The translations under genes and the position numbers were made by a program. 43,541 nucleotides of DNA from an uncultured Oligoflexia bacterium (lineage in GTDB: Bacteria > Bdellovibrionota > Bacteriovoracia > Bacteriovoracales > Bacteriovoracaceae): contig CALDHR010000268.1 in assembly GCA_937898585.1 (NCBI GenBank), positions 1 to 43,541 of the forward strand. The letters are read 5' to 3'. The notes below the pieces were generated by a model. The model had not been told where the DNA came from. It did no database searches and worked only from the letters and a program-made list of their open reading frames with translations. Positions 1-8,998 of the stretch are shown here, piece after piece. The stretch's first letter is position 1; the number at the start of each line of letters is the position of its first letter.

Positions 1-530
1 CTAATGAAATTTTTGGCTTTGCTTGCGCCCCCGTCAATATGGGAATGACAGAGCATCTTCAATATTATCTTTTCATTCTCAATAACTATGTTCGCGCGGC
101 CGATATTTCCTGCGAAGATATTAATCATCAATCAGATAATATCGACTACCTTGAAACATCTATTAAGTGCGTTGAATTGTTTCAGTGGTTAGCACGCCAT
201 TTTAGCGGCCAGCATTTTTCCTACGATGAAAAAGCTCTTTTAGAAAATAAATCTCTGGCCATTGAGAAACTCAACAATTTGCTTTCTGATAAAATTGTCC
301 CCAACTGTTCAAGTTGCGGCAAAAAAATGCTCCCTGAAAGTGAATACAATATTTGTGATGATTGTTTTCGCGAAAGACGACAGCGCTATTTACACAAAAG
401 AAGAGTTCCTACGTCAGGGAGTAAAGAAGGCGAAAAGAACTATCATTCCGGACCTCCTCACCGATCTAGTAAGGCCAACAAAGGAAGTAAGAAAAAATCT
501 TCTTTTCGCGGGACAAAAAAACGCCGCTAG
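1..530 (+). CDS. C-terminal part of a SUV3-like ATP-dependent RNA helicase (5' truncated by window edge)
   Basis: Frame is open to the window start (NEIFGFACAPVNMGMTEHLQ...); FxxAPVN motif resembles the SUV3 C-terminal domain; then a CxxC-x(n)-CxxC element and a basic tail. Confidence 0.5.
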   Translation, partial: NEIFGFACAPVNMGMTEHLQYYLFILNNYVRAADISCEDINHQSDNIDYLETSIKCVELFQWLARHFSGQHFSYDEKALLENKSLAIEKLNNLLSDKIVPNCSSCGKKMLPESEYNICDDCFRERRQRYLHKRRVPTSGSKEGEKNYHSGPPHRSSKANKGSKKKSSFRGTKKRR

Positions 531-910
531 GCCTTAAGGGCCAAGACAGATTTAAAATTTTTCCAGTAAGAAAGAACGAGAAAAGCATGCATCCCATGTA
601 AAATAAACATGATGGGCAGTCCTGCTTGATTGAGAAAAAAATGGATGAGGGTAATTCCCACCATAAGGGGAAAAATTAAAACAAGCCCCAAAGGTAAAAA
701 GAGATTCGCCAAAATAAAAAAACCGGCCACCACTTCGACACTTTTCACAAAGGGAAAGAAAAAACCTGTTTTTCCCAAGGCCATCATTAATTCACCGGCC
801 GCAGCACTCATGGGCGGCGTAGGCATAAAGTTAAAGAACCCATTGAGTCCAAAGATAAGAAAAGCGGTTCCAAAAAGAATTCTCAAAGCAAATGTTATTT
901 TTTGTTTCAT
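527..910 (-). CDS. DoxX-like integral membrane protein
   Basis: 127 aa, four hydrophobic segments, LRILFGTAFLIFGLNGFFNF start typical of DoxX/DoxX-like proteins. Confidence 0.65.
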   Translation of the reverse strand: MKQKITFALRILFGTAFLIFGLNGFFNFMPTPPMSAAAGELMMALGKTGFFFPFVKSVEVVAGFFILANLFLPLGLVLIFPLMVGITLIHFFLNQAGLPIMFILHGMHAFLVLSYWKNFKSVLALKA

Positions 911-947
911 GAAAATGATTATGGCATCAACAAGATTGATATTGAAG

Positions 948-1382
948 TTATTTTTTTAAGTAGTCTGGCATGGGTTCATAGATAATTTCATCTGTTTTAA
1001 AACGACCAACACACTCTTCAACTCCCCCCTTATTGATGATGGAAAGTTTAAAAGCATTATCGATTTTTAACCATAATTCACAAATTTCAGCAGGAGCATT
1101 AACTTCTTTGAAGGCCTTCTTAAGAAGATCTTCGCGATAATTCCAAATATTCTCATCAATCCAAATTTGAGGATGGGCATCTTTTGCATCTCGTCCACTA
1201 AAACGCTTCGGCCCTCCCATATTTTGCACCATAAAATCTGTCTGCTGGGCCGTAATAGAATCTTGCTCTATGTTGCGAAAAATCTTTTTAAACCACACAT
1301 CTTTATAGACAAGATCATAAAAAGTATCGGCAATCTTAAAGACCCAGTTGTAGAGTTCTTCATCTGTCATTTCTATTTTCAT
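948..1382 (-). CDS. Truncated hemoglobin-like (bacterial globin) protein
   Basis: QQTDFMVQNMGGPKRFSGRDAKDAHPQIWI matches the trHb pattern (GGP..YSGRD...H). Confidence 0.65.
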   Translation of the reverse strand: MKIEMTDEELYNWVFKIADTFYDLVYKDVWFKKIFRNIEQDSITAQQTDFMVQNMGGPKRFSGRDAKDAHPQIWIDENIWNYREDLLKKAFKEVNAPAEICELWLKIDNAFKLSIINKGGVEECVGRFKTDEIIYEPMPDYLKK

Positions 1383-1488
1383 AAATGATGTTTCGGTTGT
1401 TTTTCAAAAAAAATAAAATAAGTTTACAAAAAAAATAAACGTGAGATATATCGACGACATTATTAATCTTTTTGATCAGGAGTCTTCC

Positions 1489-1980
1489 ATGAGAATGATC
1501 TCTTTTCTTTTATTACTCTTAACTTTTAACGTTCACTCTCACAGTCAAAGAGAACTCGTGGATTTAACAAGTAGTCCTTATATGATGTACTGCTCTTCTG
1601 ACGTCTTTAATCGTACTCCTACAAAGTTTAAACGCTATGAGATGGGAAACTATATGAGACCACATACAAAAGAGATGAAGCACTTTTTTACTGCTAACAA
1701 CGACGGCAATTTTAAAGAAGTTTGCCCAGATGAACCTGGATATCCGATGTGGGTTGTAAAAAATGGGCTACATCGCCTTACGTGTAAACCTGAAATACAA
1801 GATGGGGTTGAGGACCAAGATCAATTTACAACTTATATTGCTTTTCGTCCTACAGCAGAAGTAACAGCAGATGGAATGGCCATCTACAATGCTCTCTATA
1901 ATGAAAAGTTAACTTCACAGCATATAACTCATCGTATGCGCTGCTTTCTTGCTCCTCAGAATCTCTGGTGGTTAAAATAA
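1489..1980 (+). CDS. Exported hypothetical protein
   Basis: ATG at 1489 gives signal peptide MRMISFLLLLLTFNVHSHS; ORF track start 1441 looks too early. Confidence 0.55.
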   Translation: MRMISFLLLLLTFNVHSHSQRELVDLTSSPYMMYCSSDVFNRTPTKFKRYEMGNYMRPHTKEMKHFFTANNDGNFKEVCPDEPGYPMWVVKNGLHRLTCKPEIQDGVEDQDQFTTYIAFRPTAEVTADGMAIYNALYNEKLTSQHITHRMRCFLAPQNLWWLK

Positions 1981-2074
1981 TTAAGGCCGTTGCTCTCCTC
2001 TAGCTTCTTCTCTCAAAAATTGACTAAAAAAGTTTTAAGTTAAGGGCCCTCTTCTTTTTACCGATACCCTTTCT

Positions 2075-3127
2075 ATGATAAAGGACTTTTTTTCTAAACT
2101 TTTTTCTAAAAAAACAGACTCCGCCCCTGAAACCAATGGAGAGACGCCTCCTTCTACGCGCGAAGAAACCAAAACAATTCAATACGCACGTGAAGATCAA
2201 GAAACACCTCCTCCTCCTCCTCCTTCTCAGGAAGAAACGGCCCCTCGTGAAAAAGAAAATTTTCTTCAAAGCTTGAAGGGGATGGATCGCAAAAAAAAGA
2301 TTTCTCTCTTTGCCATGATTGCTTTGAGCTACCTTTTTATTGATGAGATTTTTCTCAAAAAAGAAGAACCTCCTATTGAAACGACCAACAAGAAACCCGC
2401 CCAGCAACAACAAACTCCTGCTAAACCGGCCCCCCTTAATTCGGCCATTCAAAAAGAAGATGTCTTGGAGGTAAAAAAGAAACTTGAGGATCTAAAAGGA
2501 CCGCCGCCCAGTACTCCACCAGAAGAAATTCAGCAAAAGGAAGTCCAAGAGGAAATCCAAGTTGAAGAAGAAGTCCAAGAGGAAGTCCAAGAGGAAGTCC
2601 AAGAAGAAATCCCTGCAGAAGTGGAAGAAGAAATTCAAGAGGAAATTCAAGCGCAGGAAGAAGATCCAGCTCCAACACCATCTTCTCCTCCTACTACTTC
2701 TCGCCTTATTAACCCCGAGGATCCTCTTGGCGAGCGTGCCAACAACATTAAAGATAATAAGGCCATTTCTGCCATTCAAACCGTGACTACAAATATGGCC
2801 GCTGAAGAAGAAAAGCAAAAAGATGAGGATGAAGGTGAGGGGGAGGAGTCCTCCGAGGATGAAAGAACAGCAGAAGAAGAGGAGTCTAAAATATATTACC
2901 TTCATGGCGGCAAGGGGCTTGTTTATAACTGCAAAGAATTGCATTGGGCCTGTGTGGGAAAAAAGAGCTACTTTGATTGCCGCGATCATCAGATGAGTAG
3001 GAGCAAAGAGAAAAAGCTACCCGATTGTGTTACCAAAGAAGTCTATCTCGATAAAAAAGAATGTCAAAAGGCGCAAAGTATCAAAATGGCCAATTTAGAA
3101 GTTGTAGAAGATTGCAAAGTAAAATAA
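2075..3127 (+). CDS. Acidic membrane-anchored hypothetical with EVQE-type repeats and a Cys-containing C-terminal domain
   Basis: 350 aa; one TM segment (ISLFAMIALSYLFIDEIFL), Glu/Pro-rich linker, six Cys in the last ~70 residues. Confidence 0.65.
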   Translation: MIKDFFSKLFSKKTDSAPETNGETPPSTREETKTIQYAREDQETPPPPPPSQEETAPREKENFLQSLKGMDRKKKISLFAMIALSYLFIDEIFLKKEEPPIETTNKKPAQQQQTPAKPAPLNSAIQKEDVLEVKKKLEDLKGPPPSTPPEEIQQKEVQEEIQVEEEVQEEVQEEVQEEIPAEVEEEIQEEIQAQEEDPAPTPSSPPTTSRLINPEDPLGERANNIKDNKAISAIQTVTTNMAAEEEKQKDEDEGEGEESSEDERTAEEEESKIYYLHGGKGLVYNCKELHWACVGKKSYFDCRDHQMSRSKEKKLPDCVTKEVYLDKKECQKAQSIKMANLEVVEDCKVK

Positions 3128-3193
3128 ACCTCTCTACAGTGTTTTTTTGGCACCGAATCATGCTGAACAGTTAAGATTGAGAAAGATTGAACT

Positions 3194-4339
3194 ATGCTGA
3201 CTATTTTTTTTTTAGGAAAGAGTCATCTTAAAGAACTCGTTTATTTCTCAGAGCTTCTTGAAGATACTCCTTTCACTCTTACCCATCTCAAGGCAGAGTT
3301 CAAGGAAACTGAGCTTCTCCCTTTTCCCCTTGTTATTCTTTTTGAAAAGGCCACTGAGTCTGACGCCTTTTTTTTGCTGCATCAAAGAAGCACTCTTAAT
3401 CCTCCTCCTAAACGCAACATCTTAATTATTGTCAAAAATAATCAAGAAAAACTTTTCAGTGAACTCAAAGACAATCCTGTATGGCGAAAAACTATTTTTC
3501 AAATTACCACTCAAAAAATATTCTCCTTGCACCCCCATCTTGTCTTTGAATCTTTTCTTGAACAAACAGAGCTTGCGAAACATCAGGCCCAGCTAACACC
3601 TGAGCTGGATCTTATCGACGATAATATTTCTAAGCTTTCTGGTAAAATTGAGCAAGAACTCCAACACCTCAAAACAGTGCATGAGAAATTCTTCTCTAAA
3701 AAACGCATCAAACTTCCAGGGCTAACACTTTATACAAAGTATCTTCCTGGAACAAAATCGCGCAGTGATTTTTTTGATATCATTCGTTTTAAGGGACCTC
3801 TTGTTTTTATCATGATTAGCACCAGTTATACAAAAATGCCTGATGCCATGAATGTCTATCTTCTCTTCAATGACAAAGTCCGCCGCGGCCATTATCATGG
3901 GCGTGCTATTGAGGATTTTCTTGAGCAGATGGATGAAATTTTAAATGAAGATAGCGAATCTGACTTCTTTTTTGCCATCTTAGATCCGCGAACCCTTCTC
4001 TTTGAGATTTTTCGCCAAAAGAAGGCCCTTTTACTGAATTTCGGTCCTTTGCGCCAACGCCCTTCTCCTCTATTCGACAACTTGTATTCCCAATCGGCAA
4101 AACTTAAAAGAGGCGAAAAGTATTTTATTTTCTCTCAAGGGTTACAAAATAGTTGGTCAACGCAAAAAATGGGAAGTTCTATTCCTAGCTTTATTTCAAG
4201 AAGACAAGAAATGGCAGGACATGATATTATAACAGAAGTTTTTTACTATTTAACCAATGCGTCAGATGAAAACTTTCTCAAAGAAGATTCTACGACGCTT
4301 CTTATTGAGGTCCAAAATAATGTCATTCATGAAGCTTAG
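3194..4339 (+). CDS. Degenerate PP2C/SpoIIE (RsbU-like) phosphatase-domain protein with N-terminal regulatory region
   Basis: ISKLSGKIEQELQHLKTVHEKFF linker followed by LYTKYLPGTKSRSDFFDII ... FFFAILDPRTLLFEIFR ... RGEKYFIFSQGL ... KEDSTTLLIEV, the order of motifs in SpoIIE-type PP2C domains, with several catalytic positions missing. Confidence 0.5.
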   Translation: MLTIFFLGKSHLKELVYFSELLEDTPFTLTHLKAEFKETELLPFPLVILFEKATESDAFFLLHQRSTLNPPPKRNILIIVKNNQEKLFSELKDNPVWRKTIFQITTQKIFSLHPHLVFESFLEQTELAKHQAQLTPELDLIDDNISKLSGKIEQELQHLKTVHEKFFSKKRIKLPGLTLYTKYLPGTKSRSDFFDIIRFKGPLVFIMISTSYTKMPDAMNVYLLFNDKVRRGHYHGRAIEDFLEQMDEILNEDSESDFFFAILDPRTLLFEIFRQKKALLLNFGPLRQRPSPLFDNLYSQSAKLKRGEKYFIFSQGLQNSWSTQKMGSSIPSFISRRQEMAGHDIITEVFYYLTNASDENFLKEDSTTLLIEVQNNVIHEA

Positions 4340-5000
4340 AAAAACTTTTTTTCTGTTCTCTTTTCTTATTACTGCTCTTTCTGCCCATTCATCTTCTTCT
4401 ATTCAACAGCATGAGTTTAATACACGCGAGTGTCTTGATGCTAATTATCAAGTAGAGGTCAAGCACCCTTCTGGTCTTTTTGGTCTTTTAAAAAATAAGC
4501 TGACCTTAAAAAAGACGGGCTGCCAGCTAGAAGTCTCCTATGTCCGCATTCCCTATCTTATGGAAAAATCCGTTACCATCGATGTTTGCCGCCTCCCCGT
4601 ACACATTAAAAAGGGAACCCGTTCAGTTGAAGTTCTTAAAAAGAAGTCTAGCTGCATGCTTTCTGACAATATTGGTGATGCTTTTTGCCAAGAATACCGC
4701 GATTTAGTGCAAATAATCTCTGATAACGGGCTTATTTTTGCTGAAGGAGATAAGGAAGTTCTTGATTCTCCTCATGGCCAAGTTTTTTGTGCTTATACGC
4801 TCATCAATCACTATTTAGGCGACTCGGTGGTTTTTTCACGTTTTCACGATGAGACGATCCAAGAACCAATGAAAGAAATTAAAGAAGAAAAAGAAGAAGA
4901 ACAGCAACAAGAAGAGCAAACAGAAGAAAAATCATCAGAAGAAATGCCAGGTGAGTCATCAAATAGCGAAGAGGAAAGTGACTCTAGCGAATCTTTTTAG
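4329..5000 (+). CDS. Exported protein with acidic low-complexity C-terminus
   Basis: MKLRKTFFLFSFLITALSAHSSS signal peptide (ATG 4329; ATG 4320 also possible); overlaps the preceding gene; C-terminal EEKEEEQQQEEQ...SEEESDSSESF. Confidence 0.6.
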   Translation: MKLRKTFFLFSFLITALSAHSSSSIQQHEFNTRECLDANYQVEVKHPSGLFGLLKNKLTLKKTGCQLEVSYVRIPYLMEKSVTIDVCRLPVHIKKGTRSVEVLKKKSSCMLSDNIGDAFCQEYRDLVQIISDNGLIFAEGDKEVLDSPHGQVFCAYTLINHYLGDSVVFSRFHDETIQEPMKEIKEEKEEEQQQEEQTEEKSSEEMPGESSNSEEESDSSESF

Positions 5001-5028
5001 TTGCTTTTTTTTAATCAACTCTTATGAT

Positions 5029-5061
5029 TCCCCAAATTAACTTTTGGGGATACTTTTTATT
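5029..5061 (+). terminator. Candidate intrinsic terminator
   Basis: Perfect 8-bp stem TCCCCAAA(5029-5036)/TTTGGGGA(5043-5050), 6-nt loop, followed by TACTTTTTATT. Confidence 0.45.
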
Positions 5062-5067
5062 TCTCTC

Positions 5068-5379
5068 ATGAAAAATATTTTTTATTTTCTTTTTTTATTC
5101 TCTCTTATTTTTTCTTGCCGCTATGAACAGTTTCATCTTCTGCACTCGAAAAAAGAAATAGGCGCCAACTCTCTTTCTCTTTACTACAAAGCACCACGTG
5201 CTTCTTCCCCTCAAATTCCTTTTTCTCTTCTTTTGCCGACAAAAGACTCTTTTCCGTTTTTATTACAACAATCTCTTCAACCTTTTTTTTCTTTAAGCTT
5301 CTTTTTTAAAAATCATTTGACCATTTTTGAAAGTTTCACTTTTACGCCAAAAGGACTTGATCCTCCCCTTTTTTGTTAG
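5068..5379 (+). CDS. Small putative lipoprotein
   Basis: MKNIFYFLFLFSLIFSC lipobox-like signal from ATG 5068. Confidence 0.45.
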   Translation: MKNIFYFLFLFSLIFSCRYEQFHLLHSKKEIGANSLSLYYKAPRASSPQIPFSLLLPTKDSFPFLLQQSLQPFFSLSFFFKNHLTIFESFTFTPKGLDPPLFC

Positions 5380-5429
5380 CTCACCTACTTGCTTGATTAT
5401 TAAAATAACAAAAAACAAAGGATTCAATC

Positions 5430-5891
5430 GTGTTACAAAAAAAATATTATCTTCTCTCTCTTCTTCTTGCTCTTTTTTCATTTCATAGTTTTGGGGGAGG
5501 AACTTCGAGCGAGTGCGCTTCTAGTTCTGTTACACTTAAAGAGGCCATTGCTTTTGGACGTTACAATGATGTCATTTTTCACTTCACTGGTATAGATGAA
5601 GCAGGCAAAAAGGCCCTCGTAAAAAGAATTCAAACATTTAAATTTGATGATCGATCAGCTTTGGCCCACCTTGCTTTTCTCGCTTCGCAAAAGGATGTAA
5701 GGCCAAAGGCCTTATCAAGGCATCATAACCCAACGGCCAGTCAAAGATATTTTGAGTTAAAAGATTTATTTAATTTTCTAAAAGCTCAGGGTTGCAAAGG
5801 ATCCGCTATTGAAGCACCAATGAAAAATCATGGCCATAAACCTGTGCCTTTTGAAGAATTTATCCAAACAACTGTATTTGCAGATCTTTGA
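5430..5891 (+). CDS. Exported hypothetical protein
   Basis: 153 aa with signal peptide MLQKKYYLLSLLLALFSFHSFG. Confidence 0.5.
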   Translation: MLQKKYYLLSLLLALFSFHSFGGGTSSECASSSVTLKEAIAFGRYNDVIFHFTGIDEAGKKALVKRIQTFKFDDRSALAHLAFLASQKDVRPKALSRHHNPTASQRYFELKDLFNFLKAQGCKGSAIEAPMKNHGHKPVPFEEFIQTTVFADL

Positions 5892-5938
5892 CAAAAATCG
5901 CCATACTTATGTGAAATGGTAAAAACCATGAAGAGAGT

Positions 5939-6424
5939 ATGGAAATGACAGACTTAAAAAGAAACATCCAAGAAAAAATTGAATTTTATTTAAACCGCTT
6001 TCCTGTCGTCTTTCTTCTAGACGCCAGGCAAGTGGGAAAAAGCATCGATGTCTCTGAAATGAGAGTAAGAGATTATCTCGACATTGCCAATAAAACATAC
6101 CTCTGGAGAGGTATTCCCAGTTACGAAAAAAATATTTCTCAAAGTATTGCTAAAGTGCCAAAAAGTGTTTTTCGCGATACGGGAGTTAGCTGTTATCTGA
6201 ATAAAATCTTTAGTCGTGAAGAGATGATTGAGTCTCACCAATTTGGTTATATTTTTGAAGTTTTTGTTATTGAAGAAATTATTAAGGGACTTGAAGCACT
6301 AGTTTTACCCAACTGGGATTATTACTATTTTCGCACAAGAGGAGGAGCCGAAATTGATCTTATTCGAGAAGGCCCTTTTAAAATCAAAGGCCTTCTCATA
6401 AAAAATAAAAACTCTAGAAATTAA
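5939..6424 (+). pseudogene. Remnant of AAA_14/DUF4143-type ATPase with the ATPase core missing
   Basis: N-terminus FPVVFLLDARQVGKS (Walker A) joins directly to the DUF4143-like region DVSEMRVRDYLDIANKTYLWRGIPSYEKN...VPKSVFRDTGVSCYL...RTRGGAEIDLI. Confidence 0.6.
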
Positions 6425-7814
6425 TTTTTAATGCCGCATGAATGCCCATCGCGCTGGCCACAAATTTTCCTGTCATAGGAGGAGTAAGGAGTAACGCATT
6501 TGTTGACTCATCGGCCGTCTGACCACTCTTTGATGCCACAGAATACTCGGCTGCAAGATCAAGAAAGTAAGAATTATTTTTAAATCCTTTTGATCCCCCA
6601 AAAGTAAAAGTATGACCTAATCCAGGAGCTGAAAATGTTGCTTTTGCTGCCGTTGAACTTGTCACCTGACTTGTAAGAGCATAACCACCGCGAAGAGTGA
6701 GATCTTTTTGCATTTCATATTCAGCACCAAGTTTCATTTGATACATATCTTTCCAACCTTGGGCCGTATTGGGAAGGGCCGTTGTCGCTCCTGATGAAGT
6801 ATCAACAACGCTACCTGCTGTTCTCACTTCATTATTTTTTGAGTAATTCGTCCAAGCAAGTTCACCCGCCAAAGTCCATGCACTTGTCAGATTGTAATAA
6901 CCACCAAGAGTTAGTTGATCAGGCAGGCTGTTTTCCACAGTTGTACTTCCCGACTGATTAAGAGCATAAAGTGTATTGGGAGAAACTGTCACACTCTGTG
7001 AGGCCATCACAGCTTGGCCAACACTTGTGTAAATAACACCTCCACTTGTTGCGCCTGTGGCCTTGAAGGTCACACTACTGCGATAAGTAAGTCCCATTCC
7101 CCATTTTCTATCATCGCTTTTATACTGCATCCCCAAGCGAAACCCATTGTATTTTTCATCTTTAAGATCTTTAACTTCTACACCGCTCATAGCAACTGCT
7201 TGGTTGTTAGAAGCAAGATAACTTACTTTCGCTGAAGCAAATTCACCGCGAACCATTAAAACTCGCCAAGCGGCCCCTACTGAAAAATTGGAATTAATTT
7301 GATAACCACCACTTAAAGCAAATTCTGTTAAGGTAATATCTGCTTTAACATTTGGTCGATAATTAGAAAATTGACTACTAACAGATGTAAAGTCTACATT
7401 AGAATGTTTGGCCACTGTTCCACCGGCAGTATAAAATCCATATCCTACTGCCCACTGATTATTAATTCGATGAGACGCCAAAAGGGCCGAAATAGGAAGC
7501 CAGCTAGCATCACTCTCTGAAGTGCGTGCAGAAGAGACAACTGCTCCTTCAAATTGAACACGAGTTGGTGAAAAATTCACTGATACTTGATGATCATTCC
7601 AATTATTGTTAGTGAGTTTTCCTTCTGATCCCCATGATAACCCTGCTGGATTGTAATAAACGGCATCAGCGCCAGAGACCATACTGGAGGCACCTGAATT
7701 GGCCATCCCTGAATTTTTTGCAGACCATAAAACCACTTTTTCGTAGCCTGACCCCATCATATTAAGTGAACTTGCTCCCAGCAACGCTGTTGCTAAAATT
7801 TTTTTTAACTTCAT
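6414..7814 (-). CDS. OMPP1/FadL/TodX family outer membrane transport protein
   Basis: Signal peptide, NSGMANSGASSMVSGADAVYYNPAGLSW N-terminal motif of FadL family, C-terminal Phe. Confidence 0.8.
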   Translation of the reverse strand: MKLKKILATALLGASSLNMMGSGYEKVVLWSAKNSGMANSGASSMVSGADAVYYNPAGLSWGSEGKLTNNNWNDHQVSVNFSPTRVQFEGAVVSSARTSESDASWLPISALLASHRINNQWAVGYGFYTAGGTVAKHSNVDFTSVSSQFSNYRPNVKADITLTEFALSGGYQINSNFSVGAAWRVLMVRGEFASAKVSYLASNNQAVAMSGVEVKDLKDEKYNGFRLGMQYKSDDRKWGMGLTYRSSVTFKATGATSGGVIYTSVGQAVMASQSVTVSPNTLYALNQSGSTTVENSLPDQLTLGGYYNLTSAWTLAGELAWTNYSKNNEVRTAGSVVDTSSGATTALPNTAQGWKDMYQMKLGAEYEMQKDLTLRGGYALTSQVTSSTAAKATFSAPGLGHTFTFGGSKGFKNNSYFLDLAAEYSVASKSGQTADESTNALLLTPPMTGKFVASAMGIHAALKINF

Positions 7815-7837
7815 GAATTCTCCTTTTATTTTTATCT

Positions 7838-8974
7838 CTACTTTTTTAAAGCATTATCTAAATCATTCAAAATATCATCAATATCCTCAATCCCAACAGA
7901 TAGTCGAACAAGATTATCTGTTAGTCCTATTTTTTCTCGTTCGCTCTGAGGAATAGAAGCGTGAGTCATAATGGCCGGATGATCTACCATCGATTCAACA
8001 CCTCCCAAACTTTCGGCCAAAGAAAAAATTTTGCATTTTTCTAAAAATCTTCTGGCCTCAGGCAGTCCGCCTTTCATGAAAAAAGTCACCATTCCTCCAG
8101 CGCCTTTCATCTGTTCAGCAGCAATAGAATGCTGAGGATGAGAAGGAAGAAAAGGATAGAGAACTTTTTCTACATTTGAGTGCTTTTCTAAAAAAGACGC
8201 TACTTTTAATCCATTTTCACAGTGGGCCTTCATGCGAAGAGAGAGTGTTTTAATTCCGCGCAAAACAAGCCAACTATCAAAGGGTGATGAGGAAGGGCCA
8301 ATGGCATTTTGCAAAAAGAAAAGTTTGTCATAAGTCTCTTTACAATTAGTCATCATGGCACCACCCACAACATCGCTATGACCATTGATATATTTGGTTA
8401 AAGAATGAAGAACAATATCGGCGCCAAACTTTAAAGGGTTCTGCAGAATAGGACTTAGAAAGGTATTATCAACGACGACGCGGCATTGATACTTATGAGC
8501 AAGAGCAATAACTTCCTTCAAAGATGTCACTTTCAACAAGGGATTGCTAGGTGTCTCTAACCAAAGCATCGCTGGCCGAAGGGCCTTGAGGTTTTCTTCT
8601 ACTAAATTGAGGTTTGTTGTATCCACAAAACTAAAGTCATGTAAGGATGAAAAAACTTTATTAAAAAGCCGATAGGTTCCCCCATAGACATCATCACCGC
8701 AAAGAACTTTTGATCCTTTTTCCAGCGAATGCATAATGAGCATTTCTGCCGAGAGACCACTTGCTGTGCTTAAAGCGTACTTGCCCCCCTCAAGCTCAGA
8801 TAAGGCCTCTTCTAAGCGTGTCCGAGTAGGATTATGACTTCGAGTATACTCATAACCTCGATGAACTCCTGGCGACTCTTGAACATAAGTAGAGGTTTGA
8901 TAGATGGGAGGCATGATGGCCCCCGTTTCTTTGTCGGGATGACCTCCAGCGTGAACACAGATAGTTGAATTCAT
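7838..8974 (-). CDS. PLP-dependent cystathionine gamma-lyase/gamma-synthase (Cys/Met metabolism family)
   Basis: YEYTRSHNPTRTRLEEALSELEGG, DVYGGTYRLF, VLHSLTKYINGHSDVVGG (PLP lysine). Confidence 0.9.
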   Translation of the reverse strand: MNSTICVHAGGHPDKETGAIMPPIYQTSTYVQESPGVHRGYEYTRSHNPTRTRLEEALSELEGGKYALSTASGLSAEMLIMHSLEKGSKVLCGDDVYGGTYRLFNKVFSSLHDFSFVDTTNLNLVEENLKALRPAMLWLETPSNPLLKVTSLKEVIALAHKYQCRVVVDNTFLSPILQNPLKFGADIVLHSLTKYINGHSDVVGGAMMTNCKETYDKLFFLQNAIGPSSSPFDSWLVLRGIKTLSLRMKAHCENGLKVASFLEKHSNVEKVLYPFLPSHPQHSIAAEQMKGAGGMVTFFMKGGLPEARRFLEKCKIFSLAESLGGVESMVDHPAIMTHASIPQSEREKIGLTDNLVRLSVGIEDIDDILNDLDNALKK

Positions 8975-8998
8975 AAAAAACCTTTTGCGTGTTTTCTT

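Noticed and set aside
2024-2989. Minus-strand ORFs 2024-2452, 2436-2681, 2492-2989
   Set aside because: Antisense to a well-supported plus-strand CDS; products are poly-Arg/Phe/Leu low complexity caused by the Glu-rich repeat coding on the other strand.
3147-3165. sigma-54-like promoter TTGGCACCGAATCATGCTG
   Set aside because: GG-to-GC spacing is 11 nt rather than the required 10, and no activator gene is near.
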